Source: Planctomycetota bacterium
GTDB taxonomy: Bacteria; Planctomycetota; Planctomycetia; Pirellulales; Pirellulaceae
Direction of reading: 5' to 3'
Assembly: GCA_019347795.1 (NCBI GenBank)
Contig: JAHWKS010000377.1
Coordinates: forward strand, 1 to 6,160
Length of the DNA stretch: 6,160 bases
Part shown: positions 1 through 5,722 of the stretch, piece by piece
Numbering within the stretch: position 1 is the stretch's first letter
Layout: each line of letters starts with the position of its first letter
Position numbers and translations under genes: made by a program
The notes under the pieces: model-generated
Databases searched by the model: none
The model's input: only the letters and a program-made list of their open reading frames with translations
What the model was told of the DNA's origin: nothing

Positions 1-158
1 CCCTCCGGCTCGATGATCCAACACGTCTGCGCCGCCCCATCCAGCGTGCTGACGACGCTCACCCTCTTCCGCGTCCCCGCCTCCCCCGTCGCCGCAAAGA
101 GCAGCAGCGCGACAAGTAAGAAGCAGTTCGCAAACCGGCGGACGGCGTAAGTAGACAT
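1..158 (-). CDS. Secreted protein, N-terminal fragment (possible alpha/beta-hydrolase)
   Basis: A reading frame opens at the ATG at 158 on the minus strand and stays open for 52 codons to the window edge, so only the N-terminus is seen. It begins MSTYAVRRFANCFLLVALLL, a classic signal peptide: basic n-region (R7, R8), hydrophobic core around residues 12-23, and a likely cleavage near A-T-G-E-A at about residue 27. The mature part starts RKRVSVVSTLDGAAQTCWII. A GGAG motif (forward ctcc at 167-170) sits 8 nt before the ATG and supports the start. It lies 78 bp downstream of the BBP7-like gene on the same strand, so co-transcription is possible. The 'STLDG..Q...I..PEG' pattern recalls the first strands of secreted planctomycete alpha/beta-hydrolases or S9-type peptidases. 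That is a weak inference from 52 residues; secretion is the safer call. Confidence 0.6.
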   Translation of the reverse strand, partial: MSTYAVRRFANCFLLVALLLFAATGEAGTRKRVSVVSTLDGAAQTCWIIEPE

Positions 159-166
159 GCGGCGGG

Positions 167-170
167 CTCC
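167..170 (-). promoter_or_regulatory. Ribosome binding site of the partial secreted-protein gene
   Basis: GGAG on the minus strand, 8 nt before the ATG at 158. It decides the start of an otherwise truncated gene. The 78-bp spacer (159-236) shows no clear terminator for the upstream BBP7-like gene. Confidence 0.5.
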
Positions 171-236
171 AAGCCGATTCGAGGGAAACGGCCTATGATA
201 ACCTCGCGCCTCCAAAGCGGCCACTCAAGTGCGCCG

Positions 237-1262
237 TTACCACGTGTACTCGGCGCCGAGCTGGAAGCCGTGGTAGAGGACGTCGCCGTTGTCGTTAATC
301 AGAGGGTCGCGGATGCCGAAGCGGAAGTCGCTGTTGAAGTTCTCGGGCGCCAGGGCCACGCCGTCCACGAACAGGAGTTGGTAGCCCATCCGGAGCGTCA
401 TGTGCTCGGTCAACTCGAAGATCGACTCCAGTCCGCCTTCGCCCACCACAGCGATGTCCTCATTGCCGACCAGCTCGCGAAACTCCTGGTTCGCCGCCGG
501 ATCGACCGGCCGCACGAGCCGGATCAGCGTCTCGTTCTCCGTACGGAGGCCGCCGAGGGTCGCCTTGAAGTTCACGCCCACCTTGACGCCCGGCACGATG
601 CAGACCAACAGATCGCCGCCGGTTTGAAAGCCGTAGATGTCGTTGCGGGTCTGGACGAGCGTGCCGGTCGATTCGGCGGTCACGGCCCCGTTTTGGATGA
701 AGTAGGAGAAGTCCTCGTTCAGCACCAGGTATCGGGCGCCGACGAGAAACGAGGTATGAGCCCGGCAGTTCGGCGAAACCCACCTGCGGCGGATGTTCAG
801 CTCCCAGTTGTGCAGCTCGGTGGAGTAGGCGATTGCCTGCAAGCTTGAGTTGTTCGCCTCGGGCAGGTTGGGCGGGGCAATGGCGCCGAACTCACTGTAC
901 GCGGAGAACAGGTCGTTGGCCCCGCTGGCGACGGCCGCCTGCGTGGCCCATTCGAACATGCCGAAATAGCCGCCTTCGAGATTCGTCCCCGGCTGCAGGA
1001 GCAAGGAGCCCATCAGCCGGAAGCCCGGCTCTTCGTCGAAGTCCAGATTGTCGGTGCTGAGGACGATCGGCCCGCCGGCGCCCAGCGACGTGAAGTCTAC
1101 CCGGCGCGAGACTTCTTCCCGCGTGTAATAGAGGCCTTCGGCCTGGAAGTCCCACCATCGCGGCGTGCAGCATCCGCCTGTTCCCGCCGGTCCGTGCTTG
1201 GTGAGGACGCCGCGTCCGTCGTTCATCCAGATGCCCCCCGGCGTTCCGGCGCCAACTCCCAA
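237..1262 (-). CDS. BBP7-like outer-membrane beta-barrel domain (C-terminal part of a split gene)
   Basis: An open frame of 341 codons, if a TTG at 1262 is counted as start. The product resembles the planctomycete BBP7 family of outer-membrane beta-barrels. The domain opens with RWWDFQAEGLYYTR (about residues 35-48), matching the 'W.xAEyLyw' opening strand of the family. Alternating amphipathic strands follow, including a 'FLVGARYLVLNEDFSY' strand and a strand-turn-strand 'GGLESIFELTEHMTLRMGYQ' region. It closes with YHGFQLGAEYTW, a terminal aromatic strand typical of outer-membrane barrels. The fragment has no signal peptide of its own, and no ribosome binding site precedes the TTG, so 1262 is unlikely to be a true start. 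The export signal lies in the same frame just upstream, beyond the TGA at 1269-1271. The intact gene would run 1661 to 237, about 474 codons, within the usual BBP7 range. Molecular role in the family is unknown; an envelope structural or porin-like role is inferred. Confidence 0.85.
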   Translation of the reverse strand: MGVGAGTPGGIWMNDGRGVLTKHGPAGTGGCCTPRWWDFQAEGLYYTREEVSRRVDFTSLGAGGPIVLSTDNLDFDEEPGFRLMGSLLLQPGTNLEGGYFGMFEWATQAAVASGANDLFSAYSEFGAIAPPNLPEANNSSLQAIAYSTELHNWELNIRRRWVSPNCRAHTSFLVGARYLVLNEDFSYFIQNGAVTAESTGTLVQTRNDIYGFQTGGDLLVCIVPGVKVGVNFKATLGGLRTENETLIRLVRPVDPAANQEFRELVGNEDIAVVGEGGLESIFELTEHMTLRMGYQLLFVDGVALAPENFNSDFRFGIRDPLINDNGDVLYHGFQLGAEYTW

Positions 1263-1268
1263 TCCGAA

Positions 1269-1271
1269 TCA
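1269..1271 (-). other. In-frame TGA interrupting the BBP7-like gene
   Basis: On the minus strand the frame reads ...V-I-P-P-TGA-F-G-L-G-V..., with exactly the same frame on both sides. A single substitution (for example from CGA, GGA or TGG) would explain it, with no indel needed. TGA is a genuine stop in this genome: it terminates guaA at 3598-3600 and the acetyltransferase at 5720-5722. Read-through through an altered code is therefore not expected. The cause is either a nonsense mutation (pseudogene) or a base error in the assembly. Confidence 0.8.
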
Positions 1272-1661
1272 GGGCGGGATGACCGTATCGGCGCCGGGCG
1301 GCGCCTGCGTCATTCCCACGGCGCCCTGCTGGAAGAGTCCCGTGGCGGCGCCGCCTCCACAGGCGTCGCACCCTCCCCCGCCGCACGCACGGCAACCGAA
1401 GGCGACGGGCATCACATGCGGATCATGAACCACTAGCGGAGAGTTGTAGCCGGCGAGCGATTCGCCGCCTGCATAGCCGCCGTATCCGCCATGTCCAGCT
1501 TGGGGCATCGCCGGAGGCATGTAGTACGCCTGCTGCGCCGGATAGCCCCCGGGAGCGTAGGAGTAGGGATTCATCCCCCACTGCGCGTCGGCCGACGTCG
1601 CCGCGACCGCGACGGTCGCCAGCGACGCCAGGGCCATGATCCAGGCAGGACTCCGCTTCAT
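1269..1661 (-). CDS. Signal peptide and Gly/Tyr/Cys-rich linker (N-terminal part of the split BBP7-like gene)
   Basis: A 130-codon frame starting at the ATG at 1661, with a GGAGG ribosome binding site 7 nt upstream. It begins MKRSPAWIMALASLATVAVA and has a clean signal-peptidase I site after A-D-A at about residue 26. Residues 27-70 are rich in Gly, Tyr, Pro and Gln (repeated GGY), a low-complexity secreted linker. Residues 90-101 carry four cysteines in the pattern CxxC-GGGG-CxxC followed by GGG, recalling the zinc-binding repeats of DnaJ. The frame ends at a TGA, two codons before a TTG from which the barrel domain runs on in the same frame. A freestanding small secreted protein is possible. 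However, BBP7 proteins normally carry their own signal peptide, so I read this as the N-terminus of the interrupted BBP7-like protein. Confidence 0.75.
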   Translation of the reverse strand: MKRSPAWIMALASLATVAVAATSADAQWGMNPYSYAPGGYPAQQAYYMPPAMPQAGHGGYGGYAGGESLAGYNSPLVVHDPHVMPVAFGCRACGGGGCDACGGGAATGLFQQGAVGMTQAPPGADTVIPP

Positions 1662-1668
1662 CAGTATG

Positions 1669-1673
1669 CCTCC
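1669..1673 (-). promoter_or_regulatory. Ribosome binding site of the BBP7-like gene
   Basis: GGAGG on the minus strand (forward cctcc), 7 nt before the ATG at 1661. This is the only strong Shine-Dalgarno sequence for the locus. It supports translation starting at the signal peptide rather than at the internal TTG at 1262. Confidence 0.75.
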
Positions 1674-1934
1674 GGCACGGAATCGTCTCGCAAGACTCGG
1701 CCTGCGGGAGCCGCCGCGGGGCGACTCGTGGGACGGCGGCGTTCCAGGTTTCCGAACTTCCAGCGCGTGCCGCCGCGCGATACGTTCCCACGCTACAACC
1801 CATCGGTCCGGTAGAAGCGGAATAATCAGAACTTCCGGGATCGCCGGTAGAATTTTCCAAAAACGCCGCCTCGACGGACCCTCGCCAGTTTGACACGGCC
1901 AGCCCGCATACTGGCTTGGCGCCGCGAGATGCCT

Positions 1935-1940
1935 TATAAT
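1935..1940 (+). promoter_or_regulatory. Candidate -10 box of the guaA promoter
   Basis: A perfect TATAAT about 80 bp before the guaA ATG. No good -35 hexamer sits 16-18 bp upstream; the consensus TTGACA at 1890-1895 is 39 bp away, too far to pair with it. If used, transcription would start near 1947, only about 10 nt before the terminator hairpin. Confidence 0.45.
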
Positions 1941-1955
1941 TTTCCCTTCCCTGCA

Positions 1956-1980
1956 CCCGCCGTTGACGGCGGGTTTTTTT
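1956..1980 (+). terminator. Intrinsic-terminator-like hairpin in the guaA leader
   Basis: A perfect 7-bp GC stem, CCCGCCG (1956-1962) with CGGCGGG (1967-1973), closed by a TTGA tetraloop and followed directly by seven T residues (1974-1980). This is the canonical form of a Rho-independent terminator on the plus strand. No plus-strand gene ends upstream of it, because the neighbour is a divergent minus-strand gene. It therefore lies inside the leader of guaA, 40 nt before its ATG. An attenuator of guaA, the end of a short RNA, or a block on antisense read-through are all possible. Confidence 0.75.
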
Positions 1981-2006
1981 CATTGAAGGAAGACCAGGCA
2001 AGCCGC

Positions 2007-2012
2007 GGAGGG
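2007..2012 (+). promoter_or_regulatory. Ribosome binding site of guaA
   Basis: GGAGGG lies 7 nt before the ATG at 2020 but only 4 nt before the in-frame TTG at 2017. The spacing favours the ATG as start. Confidence 0.75.
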
Positions 2013-2019
2013 CAGCTTG

Positions 2020-3600
2020 ATGAGCGAAGTTCATCTGGAGGATTTGGGGACGCCGCGCGTCGCCGACCAGCGCGTGCTGGTGCTCGACTTCGGCTCCCAG
2101 TACGCCCAACTCCTCGCCCGCCGGGTCCGGGAGCAGAACGTCTATTGCGAGATCGTCCGGCACGACATCGCACCCGAGCGGATTCGCGAGCACAACCCGA
2201 GGGGGCTGATCCTTTCCGGCGGCCCCAGCAGCGTCTATCAGCCCAACGCCCCACGTGCCCACCCAGGGCTGTTCGACCTGAAGCTCCCTATCTTGGGCGT
2301 CTGCTACGGCATGCAGCTCGTGTGCGACGCTCTCGGGGGGAAGGTCGATAGCACCCCCGCCCGCGAGTACGGCCGGGCCAAGTGCCGGTTCGATGTGGAA
2401 AATCCCCTCTTCACCGGGCTTCCCGACGAGTCGCAAGTCTGGATGAGCCACGGAGATCAAGTCTCGCGGATTTCCGAGGACTTCGTCCCGCTGGCGAAGA
2501 CCGACACCTGCCCCATCGCCGCGGTGCGGCATCGCCGGCTGCCGGTGTTCGGCCTGCAGTTTCATCCGGAGGTGACGCATACGCCGCTGGGGTCCACCGT
2601 CATCCGCAACTTCCTGCTGGAGATTTGCGGGTGCAGCGGAACGTGGAAGCTGGGGGACTTCGCCCGCGAAACGATCGAGCGGCTCCGCGACCGCATCAGC
2701 GATGAGCGGGTAATCTGCGGACTTTCCGGCGGGGTGGACTCGTCGGTCACAGCCGCGCTCTTGTACCAGGCGATCGGTCCGCAGCTCTCGTGCATCCTGG
2801 TCGACAACGGCCTGTTGCGAAAGGACGAACAGCGGTCGGTGGTGGCGGAGTTCTCGCATCACTTCCGCACGGATTTGCACGTGGTGGACGCCGAGGAGCA
2901 GTTTTTGGAGGCGCTGGCCGGCGTGACCGATCCGCAGGAGAAGCGGCGCCGCATCGGGCACGTGTTCATCGAATGCTTCAAGGCGGAAGCGACGAAGATC
3001 AAAGGCGCCAAGTATCTGGCACAAGGAACGCTCTACCCGGACGTGATCGAGAGCGGGGCCGCCGCCGACGGCCCGGCCGCCACAATCAAGCTCCACCACA
3101 ACGTCGGCGGATTGCCCGAGCAGCTTGGCTTCGACCTGATCGAGCCGCTCCGCGACTTGTTCAAGGATGAAGTGCGCCGCCTGGGCGAGGAGTTGGGGCT
3201 GCCCGAGGACTATGTCTGGCGTCACCCGTTTCCCGGCCCCGGGCTGGCGGTGCGGTGCGTGGGGGAAGTCACGCCGGCCCGGCTGAGCGTGCTGCGCGAG
3301 GCGGACGCCATCGTCGTGGAAGAGATCAAGGCCGCCGGACTTTATCGCCAGACGGCTCAAGTCTTCGCGGTTTTGCTCCCGGTGCAGAGCGTGGGAGTGA
3401 TGGGGGACGCCCGCACGTACGAGAACGTCGTGGCTATCCGCTGCGTGGACAGCGACGATTTCATGACGGCCGACTGGAGCCGCCTGCCGTACGAGGTGCT
3501 GGCTCGCCTCAGCACCCGCATCATCAACGAAGTGCACGGGGTGAACCGCGTGGTGTACGACATCAGCTCCAAACCGCCGGCCACGATCGAGTGGGAATGA
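2020..3600 (+). CDS. guaA: GMP synthase (glutamine-hydrolysing)
   Basis: GuaA converts XMP, ATP and glutamine to GMP in the cytoplasm, the last step of guanine nucleotide synthesis. The 526-residue product has the full family length and domain order. The class I glutamine amidotransferase domain (about residues 18-205) has the oxyanion loop LSGGPSSVY (65-73), nucleophile Cys95 in GVCYGMQ, and His182/Glu184 in FHPEV completing the triad. The ATP pyrophosphatase domain follows, with the PP-loop SGGVDSS (236-242) and the [11 protein letters not shown] motif (335-345). The C-terminal dimerisation and XMP-binding domain includes [11 protein letters not shown] (402-412) and the invariant tail KPPATIEWE. 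No key residue is missing. I chose ATG 2020 over an adjacent TTG at 2017 by ribosome-binding-site spacing. The gene appears monocistronic and is not next to guaB. A terminator-like hairpin in its leader hints at attenuation. Its stop is 12 bp from that of the convergent gene. Confidence 0.97.
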   Translation: MSEVHLEDLGTPRVADQRVLVLDFGSQYAQLLARRVREQNVYCEIVRHDIAPERIREHNPRGLILSGGPSSVYQPNAPRAHPGLFDLKLPILGVCYGMQLVCDALGGKVDSTPAREYGRAKCRFDVENPLFTGLPDESQVWMSHGDQVSRISEDFVPLAKTDTCPIAAVRHRRLPVFGLQFHPEVTHTPLGSTVIRNFLLEICGCSGTWKLGDFARETIERLRDRISDERVICGLSGGVDSSVTAALLYQAIGPQLSCILVDNGLLRKDEQRSVVAEFSHHFRTDLHVVDAEEQFLEALAGVTDPQEKRRRIGHVFIECFKAEATKIKGAKYLAQGTLYPDVIESGAAADGPAATIKLHHNVGGLPEQLGFDLIEPLRDLFKDEVRRLGEELGLPEDYVWRHPFPGPGLAVRCVGEVTPARLSVLREADAIVVEEIKAAGLYRQTAQVFAVLLPVQSVGVMGDARTYENVVAIRCVDSDDFMTADWSRLPYEVLARLSTRIINEVHGVNRVVYDISSKPPATIEWE

Positions 3601-3612
3601 CGGCTGCGGCGC

Positions 3613-5019
3613 CTATTGCGGCGGCGGGACGACTCCGAGACGACGATAGGCGAGGGTGAGCCAACCATCGGCGATGTTCATGTCCGTCATCGTGAATGTG
3701 CCCAGGTCGTCGATTTCGCCTGCGGCGGTGAGCGTGCCGGGGGTGAGGTCTTCCTCCAGGTCGCGCAAGAGGAGGGCGCGGATGAGTTGCTGCTGCACGA
3801 CGTCCTGGACTTTTTGGGCGGGATCCTGCTCGCCGCGCCGGCCGGGAACAACGCGCGGGGCGCCGGAGCGGACCAGGCGCGGAGCGCCGTCCTTGTCACG
3901 CTGCAGCTCGTACCGCAGGTGAATGTCCATCGAGGGATAAACGCCGCCGCCGAAGGTGAACTGCTCGCCGCGAACGGTGACGTCGATGGCGCCGTCCTGC
4001 ATCGTAAAACGGATCGGATCTTCGTCGGCGAGCGTGATGCTGACCGGCTCCGACTCCTCCTCCGGCGTGACGACGGGCGCGTAGAACCGGCCGTTCACCA
4101 CTTCCCAGATTTGCAGAACCTCGTCCCAGGTGAGTGTGCGGCCGGCGAACTGGCTTGTTCCGATATTGTTGATAAGCGACTCGTGAATGTAGACCTGCAA
4201 ATCGTTGCCCTCGGGAAGGGAAGGAGGCGCGGACGCCGTTGTCTCTTCGAGCGGCAACACCGCGATCTCCAATGCCGATTGCGTGGTGCGGAACTTCAGC
4301 CTTCCGGCCGAGTCCGGCTCGCCGGAGAAGACGCGCCGCACGTACTGCAGCGTAGGCCCGGTGAGTCCGTCGATGAACTCCTCCGCCTCCTCATCGATCT
4401 CCTCGTTGAAGTCCTCGGCGCTTCGCTGCGCCGCGACGCGATCCCGCTGCGCCTTGTCCGAGTAGAACTCCCGCGTCGCGATCTTCTGCGCGATCCGCTC
4501 GATCAGTTGTCGTTTGAAACGTGTTGTAACCCGCACCAGACAAGTGTTCGTCTCGGCGTTCGTTTGCGCAGGGTCTGCGCGAATGTTGTCGGGGCGAACG
4601 TAGATGTGCGTTGCGCCGCGAAGCCCCGTCTTGCCCCGCACGAAGAGACAGACCGGTCCCGCCTCGGTGACCGTGTTGGTCGTGTTGACGCCGGAGAAAT
4701 CGACTCGAATAATGGCCAACTCGTCATGGGGCACAAGCCGGAACGAGTACTCGCCGATCAGCCGCCCCTGGCCGCGGACCTGGCGCCCCATGATGTTCTC
4801 ATCGACATCGTTCACCTCATCGATGCCGTCGCGCAAACCCTCGCTGACGGTCTCTGCCGACAGCCGGAGCAGGAAATTCGGCTGCGGCGCCTCGGCCGAT
4901 GCCGAGGTGGACGACGGTTGCGGATCAAGCGGTTGTTCCGCCTGGAGCGGCGCGGGCGGCCCCGCCCACGCTCCGATCATGCCAAGCACGATGATCAAGA
5001 CGAGGGGAGGCGATGGCAT
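3613..5019 (-). CDS. Large secreted protein of unknown function
   Basis: A 468-residue product I do not recognise. It starts MPSPPLVLIIVLGMIGAWAG: a hydrophobic stretch (5-20) and a probable cleavage after L-Q-A at residue 27, so it is probably exported. The n-region lacks Lys and Arg, which is unusual. A Pro/Ser/Ala-rich spacer (28-47) follows. The rest is mixed alpha/beta with a long charged helix at about 165-218, containing an acidic run EEIDEEAEEF. There are only two cysteines, C124 and C160, which could form one disulfide. Segments at about 49-60 (FLLRLSAETVSE) and 273-285 (DLQVYIHESLINN) look alike and may start two related modules. The C-terminal part has beta-strand alternation (PSMDIHLRYELQRD, DGWLTLAYRRLG). 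A lipid-binding TULIP-like fold is a loose guess. The start at ATG 5019 is chosen because upstream in-frame codons overlap the promoter; the ribosome binding site is weak. It is divergent from the acetyltransferase and convergent with guaA. Confidence 0.8.
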   Translation of the reverse strand: MPSPPLVLIIVLGMIGAWAGPPAPLQAEQPLDPQPSSTSASAEAPQPNFLLRLSAETVSEGLRDGIDEVNDVDENIMGRQVRGQGRLIGEYSFRLVPHDELAIIRVDFSGVNTTNTVTEAGPVCLFVRGKTGLRGATHIYVRPDNIRADPAQTNAETNTCLVRVTTRFKRQLIERIAQKIATREFYSDKAQRDRVAAQRSAEDFNEEIDEEAEEFIDGLTGPTLQYVRRVFSGEPDSAGRLKFRTTQSALEIAVLPLEETTASAPPSLPEGNDLQVYIHESLINNIGTSQFAGRTLTWDEVLQIWEVVNGRFYAPVVTPEEESEPVSITLADEDPIRFTMQDGAIDVTVRGEQFTFGGGVYPSMDIHLRYELQRDKDGAPRLVRSGAPRVVPGRRGEQDPAQKVQDVVQQQLIRALLLRDLEEDLTPGTLTAAGEIDDLGTFTMTDMNIADGWLTLAYRRLGVVPPPQ

Positions 5020-5094
5020 GAGGAGTTCTTCACGGTGGCAAGCTAATAAACCGCCCAGCTTTCGGACCTTCCGCAGTCCGCACGTTTCTGTGAC

Positions 5095-5103
5095 TGCTAT
5101 AAT
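5095..5103 (+). promoter_or_regulatory. Extended -10 promoter element of the GNAT-GH3 operon
   Basis: TGCTATAAT is a consensus extended -10 element (TGn followed by TATAAT), which can work without a strong -35 box; none is visible. Transcription would start near 5110, leaving a leader of about 70 nt before the acetyltransferase ATG at 5180. Confidence 0.55.
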
Positions 5104-5106
5104 ATA
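5101..5106 (-). promoter_or_regulatory. Candidate -10 box of the secreted-protein gene
   Basis: The minus strand reads TATATT here, overlapping the plus-strand TATAAT. Transcription would start near 5094 and give a leader of about 75 nt to the ATG at 5019. The -35 position (forward ttgcca, minus TGGCAA at 5128-5123) matches consensus poorly. Confidence 0.35.
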
Positions 5107-5179
5107 AGCCGCCTTGCCCGCTTTGCCACTTGGCCGACGCGAAACCTTCATGACGCGAATGCGGATCCCACCGTAAACG

Positions 5180-5722
5180 ATGAGCGACAATACCCCGCGG
5201 CGCCGAATCGACGTCAACAGTCGCGTTCACCTCTCGGAGATTCGGGCGAGCGACAAGGCGGCGTTCGTCAGACATCTCAGCGACGGCGACATTTGCCATT
5301 ACACGTTCCGCATACCGTTTCCGTATTCTGAATCCGATGCTGAGCAGTGGATCAGGTTCGTCGCAGGGATTACGGAGGATTACGGCGAACCTACCAAATT
5401 CGCCATCCGGGACCCGGACGAGTATCTGATTGGCTCCCTCGGCTTCGACGGGCTGACCAAGGGGCATTCCGCCGAGATCGGCTATTGGCTCGCCAAACCG
5501 TACTGGGGCCATGGGCTGATGACGGACGTACTGCGGGCAGCCTGCACATTCGCCTTTGACCAGTGGAATTTGGTCCGCATCACGGCTTACGTTTTCCCCT
5601 TCAACAAGGCGTCGCAACGAGTGTTGGAGAAAAACGGATTCCAGTTCGAGGGCCTCTTGCGCAAGCACCACAAGAAGGGCAAGGAGTTTCTCGACGCGAA
5701 ACTCTATGCCCTGGTCCCATGA
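5180..5722 (+). CDS. GNAT-family N-acetyltransferase, RimJ/RimL-like
   Basis: A 180-residue cytoplasmic enzyme predicted to move an acetyl group from acetyl-CoA to an amine: a protein N-terminus, an amino acid or a small molecule; the substrate cannot be told. The N-terminal part has the RimJ-like 'LSEIRASDKAAFVRHLSD' opening (about 18-35). The beta-4/beta-5 core is AEIGYWLAKPYWGHGL (98-113), in which GHG corresponds to the acetyl-CoA pyrophosphate loop. The C-terminal NKASQRVLEKNGFQFEG (142-158) is the hallmark motif of this subfamily. Length is typical. An in-frame TAA at 5174-5176 rules out an earlier start. The Shine-Dalgarno is weak. An 8-codon mini-ORF (ATG 5150 to TAA 5176) ends 3 nt before the start codon and may assist or control initiation. 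The stop overlaps the start of the GH3-like gene, so the two are probably made together. Confidence 0.92.
   Translation: MSDNTPRRRIDVNSRVHLSEIRASDKAAFVRHLSDGDICHYTFRIPFPYSESDAEQWIRFVAGITEDYGEPTKFAIRDPDEYLIGSLGFDGLTKGHSAEIGYWLAKPYWGHGLMTDVLRAACTFAFDQWNLVRITAYVFPFNKASQRVLEKNGFQFEGLLRKHHKKGKEFLDAKLYALVP

Larger units (their letters stand above)
1662..2019. other. Divergent intergenic region between the BBP7-like gene and guaA
   Basis: About 358 bp without a convincing gene. It holds the BBP7 ribosome binding site at the left and, at the right, a TATAAT box, a terminator hairpin and the guaA ribosome binding site. Between these are two smaller items. A 7-bp inverted repeat (GCCGCCG at 1710-1716 with CGGCGGC at 1734-1740) would lie in the BBP7 leader. 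A 9-bp direct repeat CCGGTAGAA occurs at 1808-1816 and 1844-1852, spaced exactly 36 bp. I could not identify a minus-strand promoter for the BBP7-like gene. A perfect TTGACA occurs at 1890-1895 but has no -10 box at normal spacing. Confidence 0.6.

Noticed and set aside
159..236. Minus-strand TATCAT (forward atgata at 195-200) as a promoter for the partial gene
   Set aside because: No -35 hexamer at proper spacing; the nearest TTGAGT is 22 bp away. Too weak to list as a feature.
195..848. Plus-strand open frame (217 codons) opposite the BBP7 barrel
   Set aside because: The minus strand encodes a recognisable barrel ending in an aromatic C-terminal strand; the plus-strand product has no family features.
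1235..1271. Selenocysteine or altered-code reading of the TGA at 1269-1271
   Set aside because: BBP7 is not a known selenoprotein family. The small GC stem possible downstream (around CCGGAACGCCGG) does not look like a bacterial SECIS element, and TGA ends other genes in the window.
1890..1940. TTGACA (1890-1895) and TATAAT (1935-1940) as one promoter
   Set aside because: The spacer is 39 bp, far from the usual 16-18 bp, so the two cannot act as a single sigma-70 promoter.
1941..2006. Guanine (purine) riboswitch upstream of guaA
   Set aside because: Only a simple GC hairpin with a T tail is present; the conserved three-way-junction core sequences of purine riboswitches are not seen.
1423..3537. 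Very long minus-strand open frame (704 codons) opposite guaA
   Set aside because: It is antisense to an unmistakable GuaA and runs on across the intergenic region into the BBP7 leader. Composition is Arg/His/Ala-rich without any domain; it is a by-product of GC-rich codon use.
3616..5046. Plus-strand open frame (476 codons) opposite the secreted-protein gene
   Set aside because: Its product is Arg/Leu/Asp-rich without a signal peptide or motif. The minus-strand frame has a signal peptide, sensible composition and promoter context, so the minus strand is coding.
5020..5217. Upstream starts for the secreted-protein gene (ATG 5151 or 5217)
   Set aside because: These would put a long basic extension before the signal peptide and place the promoter patch inside the coding region, so ATG 5019 fits better.
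5030..5671. Minus-strand open frame (213 codons) opposite the acetyltransferase
   Set aside because: The GNAT motifs on the plus strand are clear; this is an antisense shadow.
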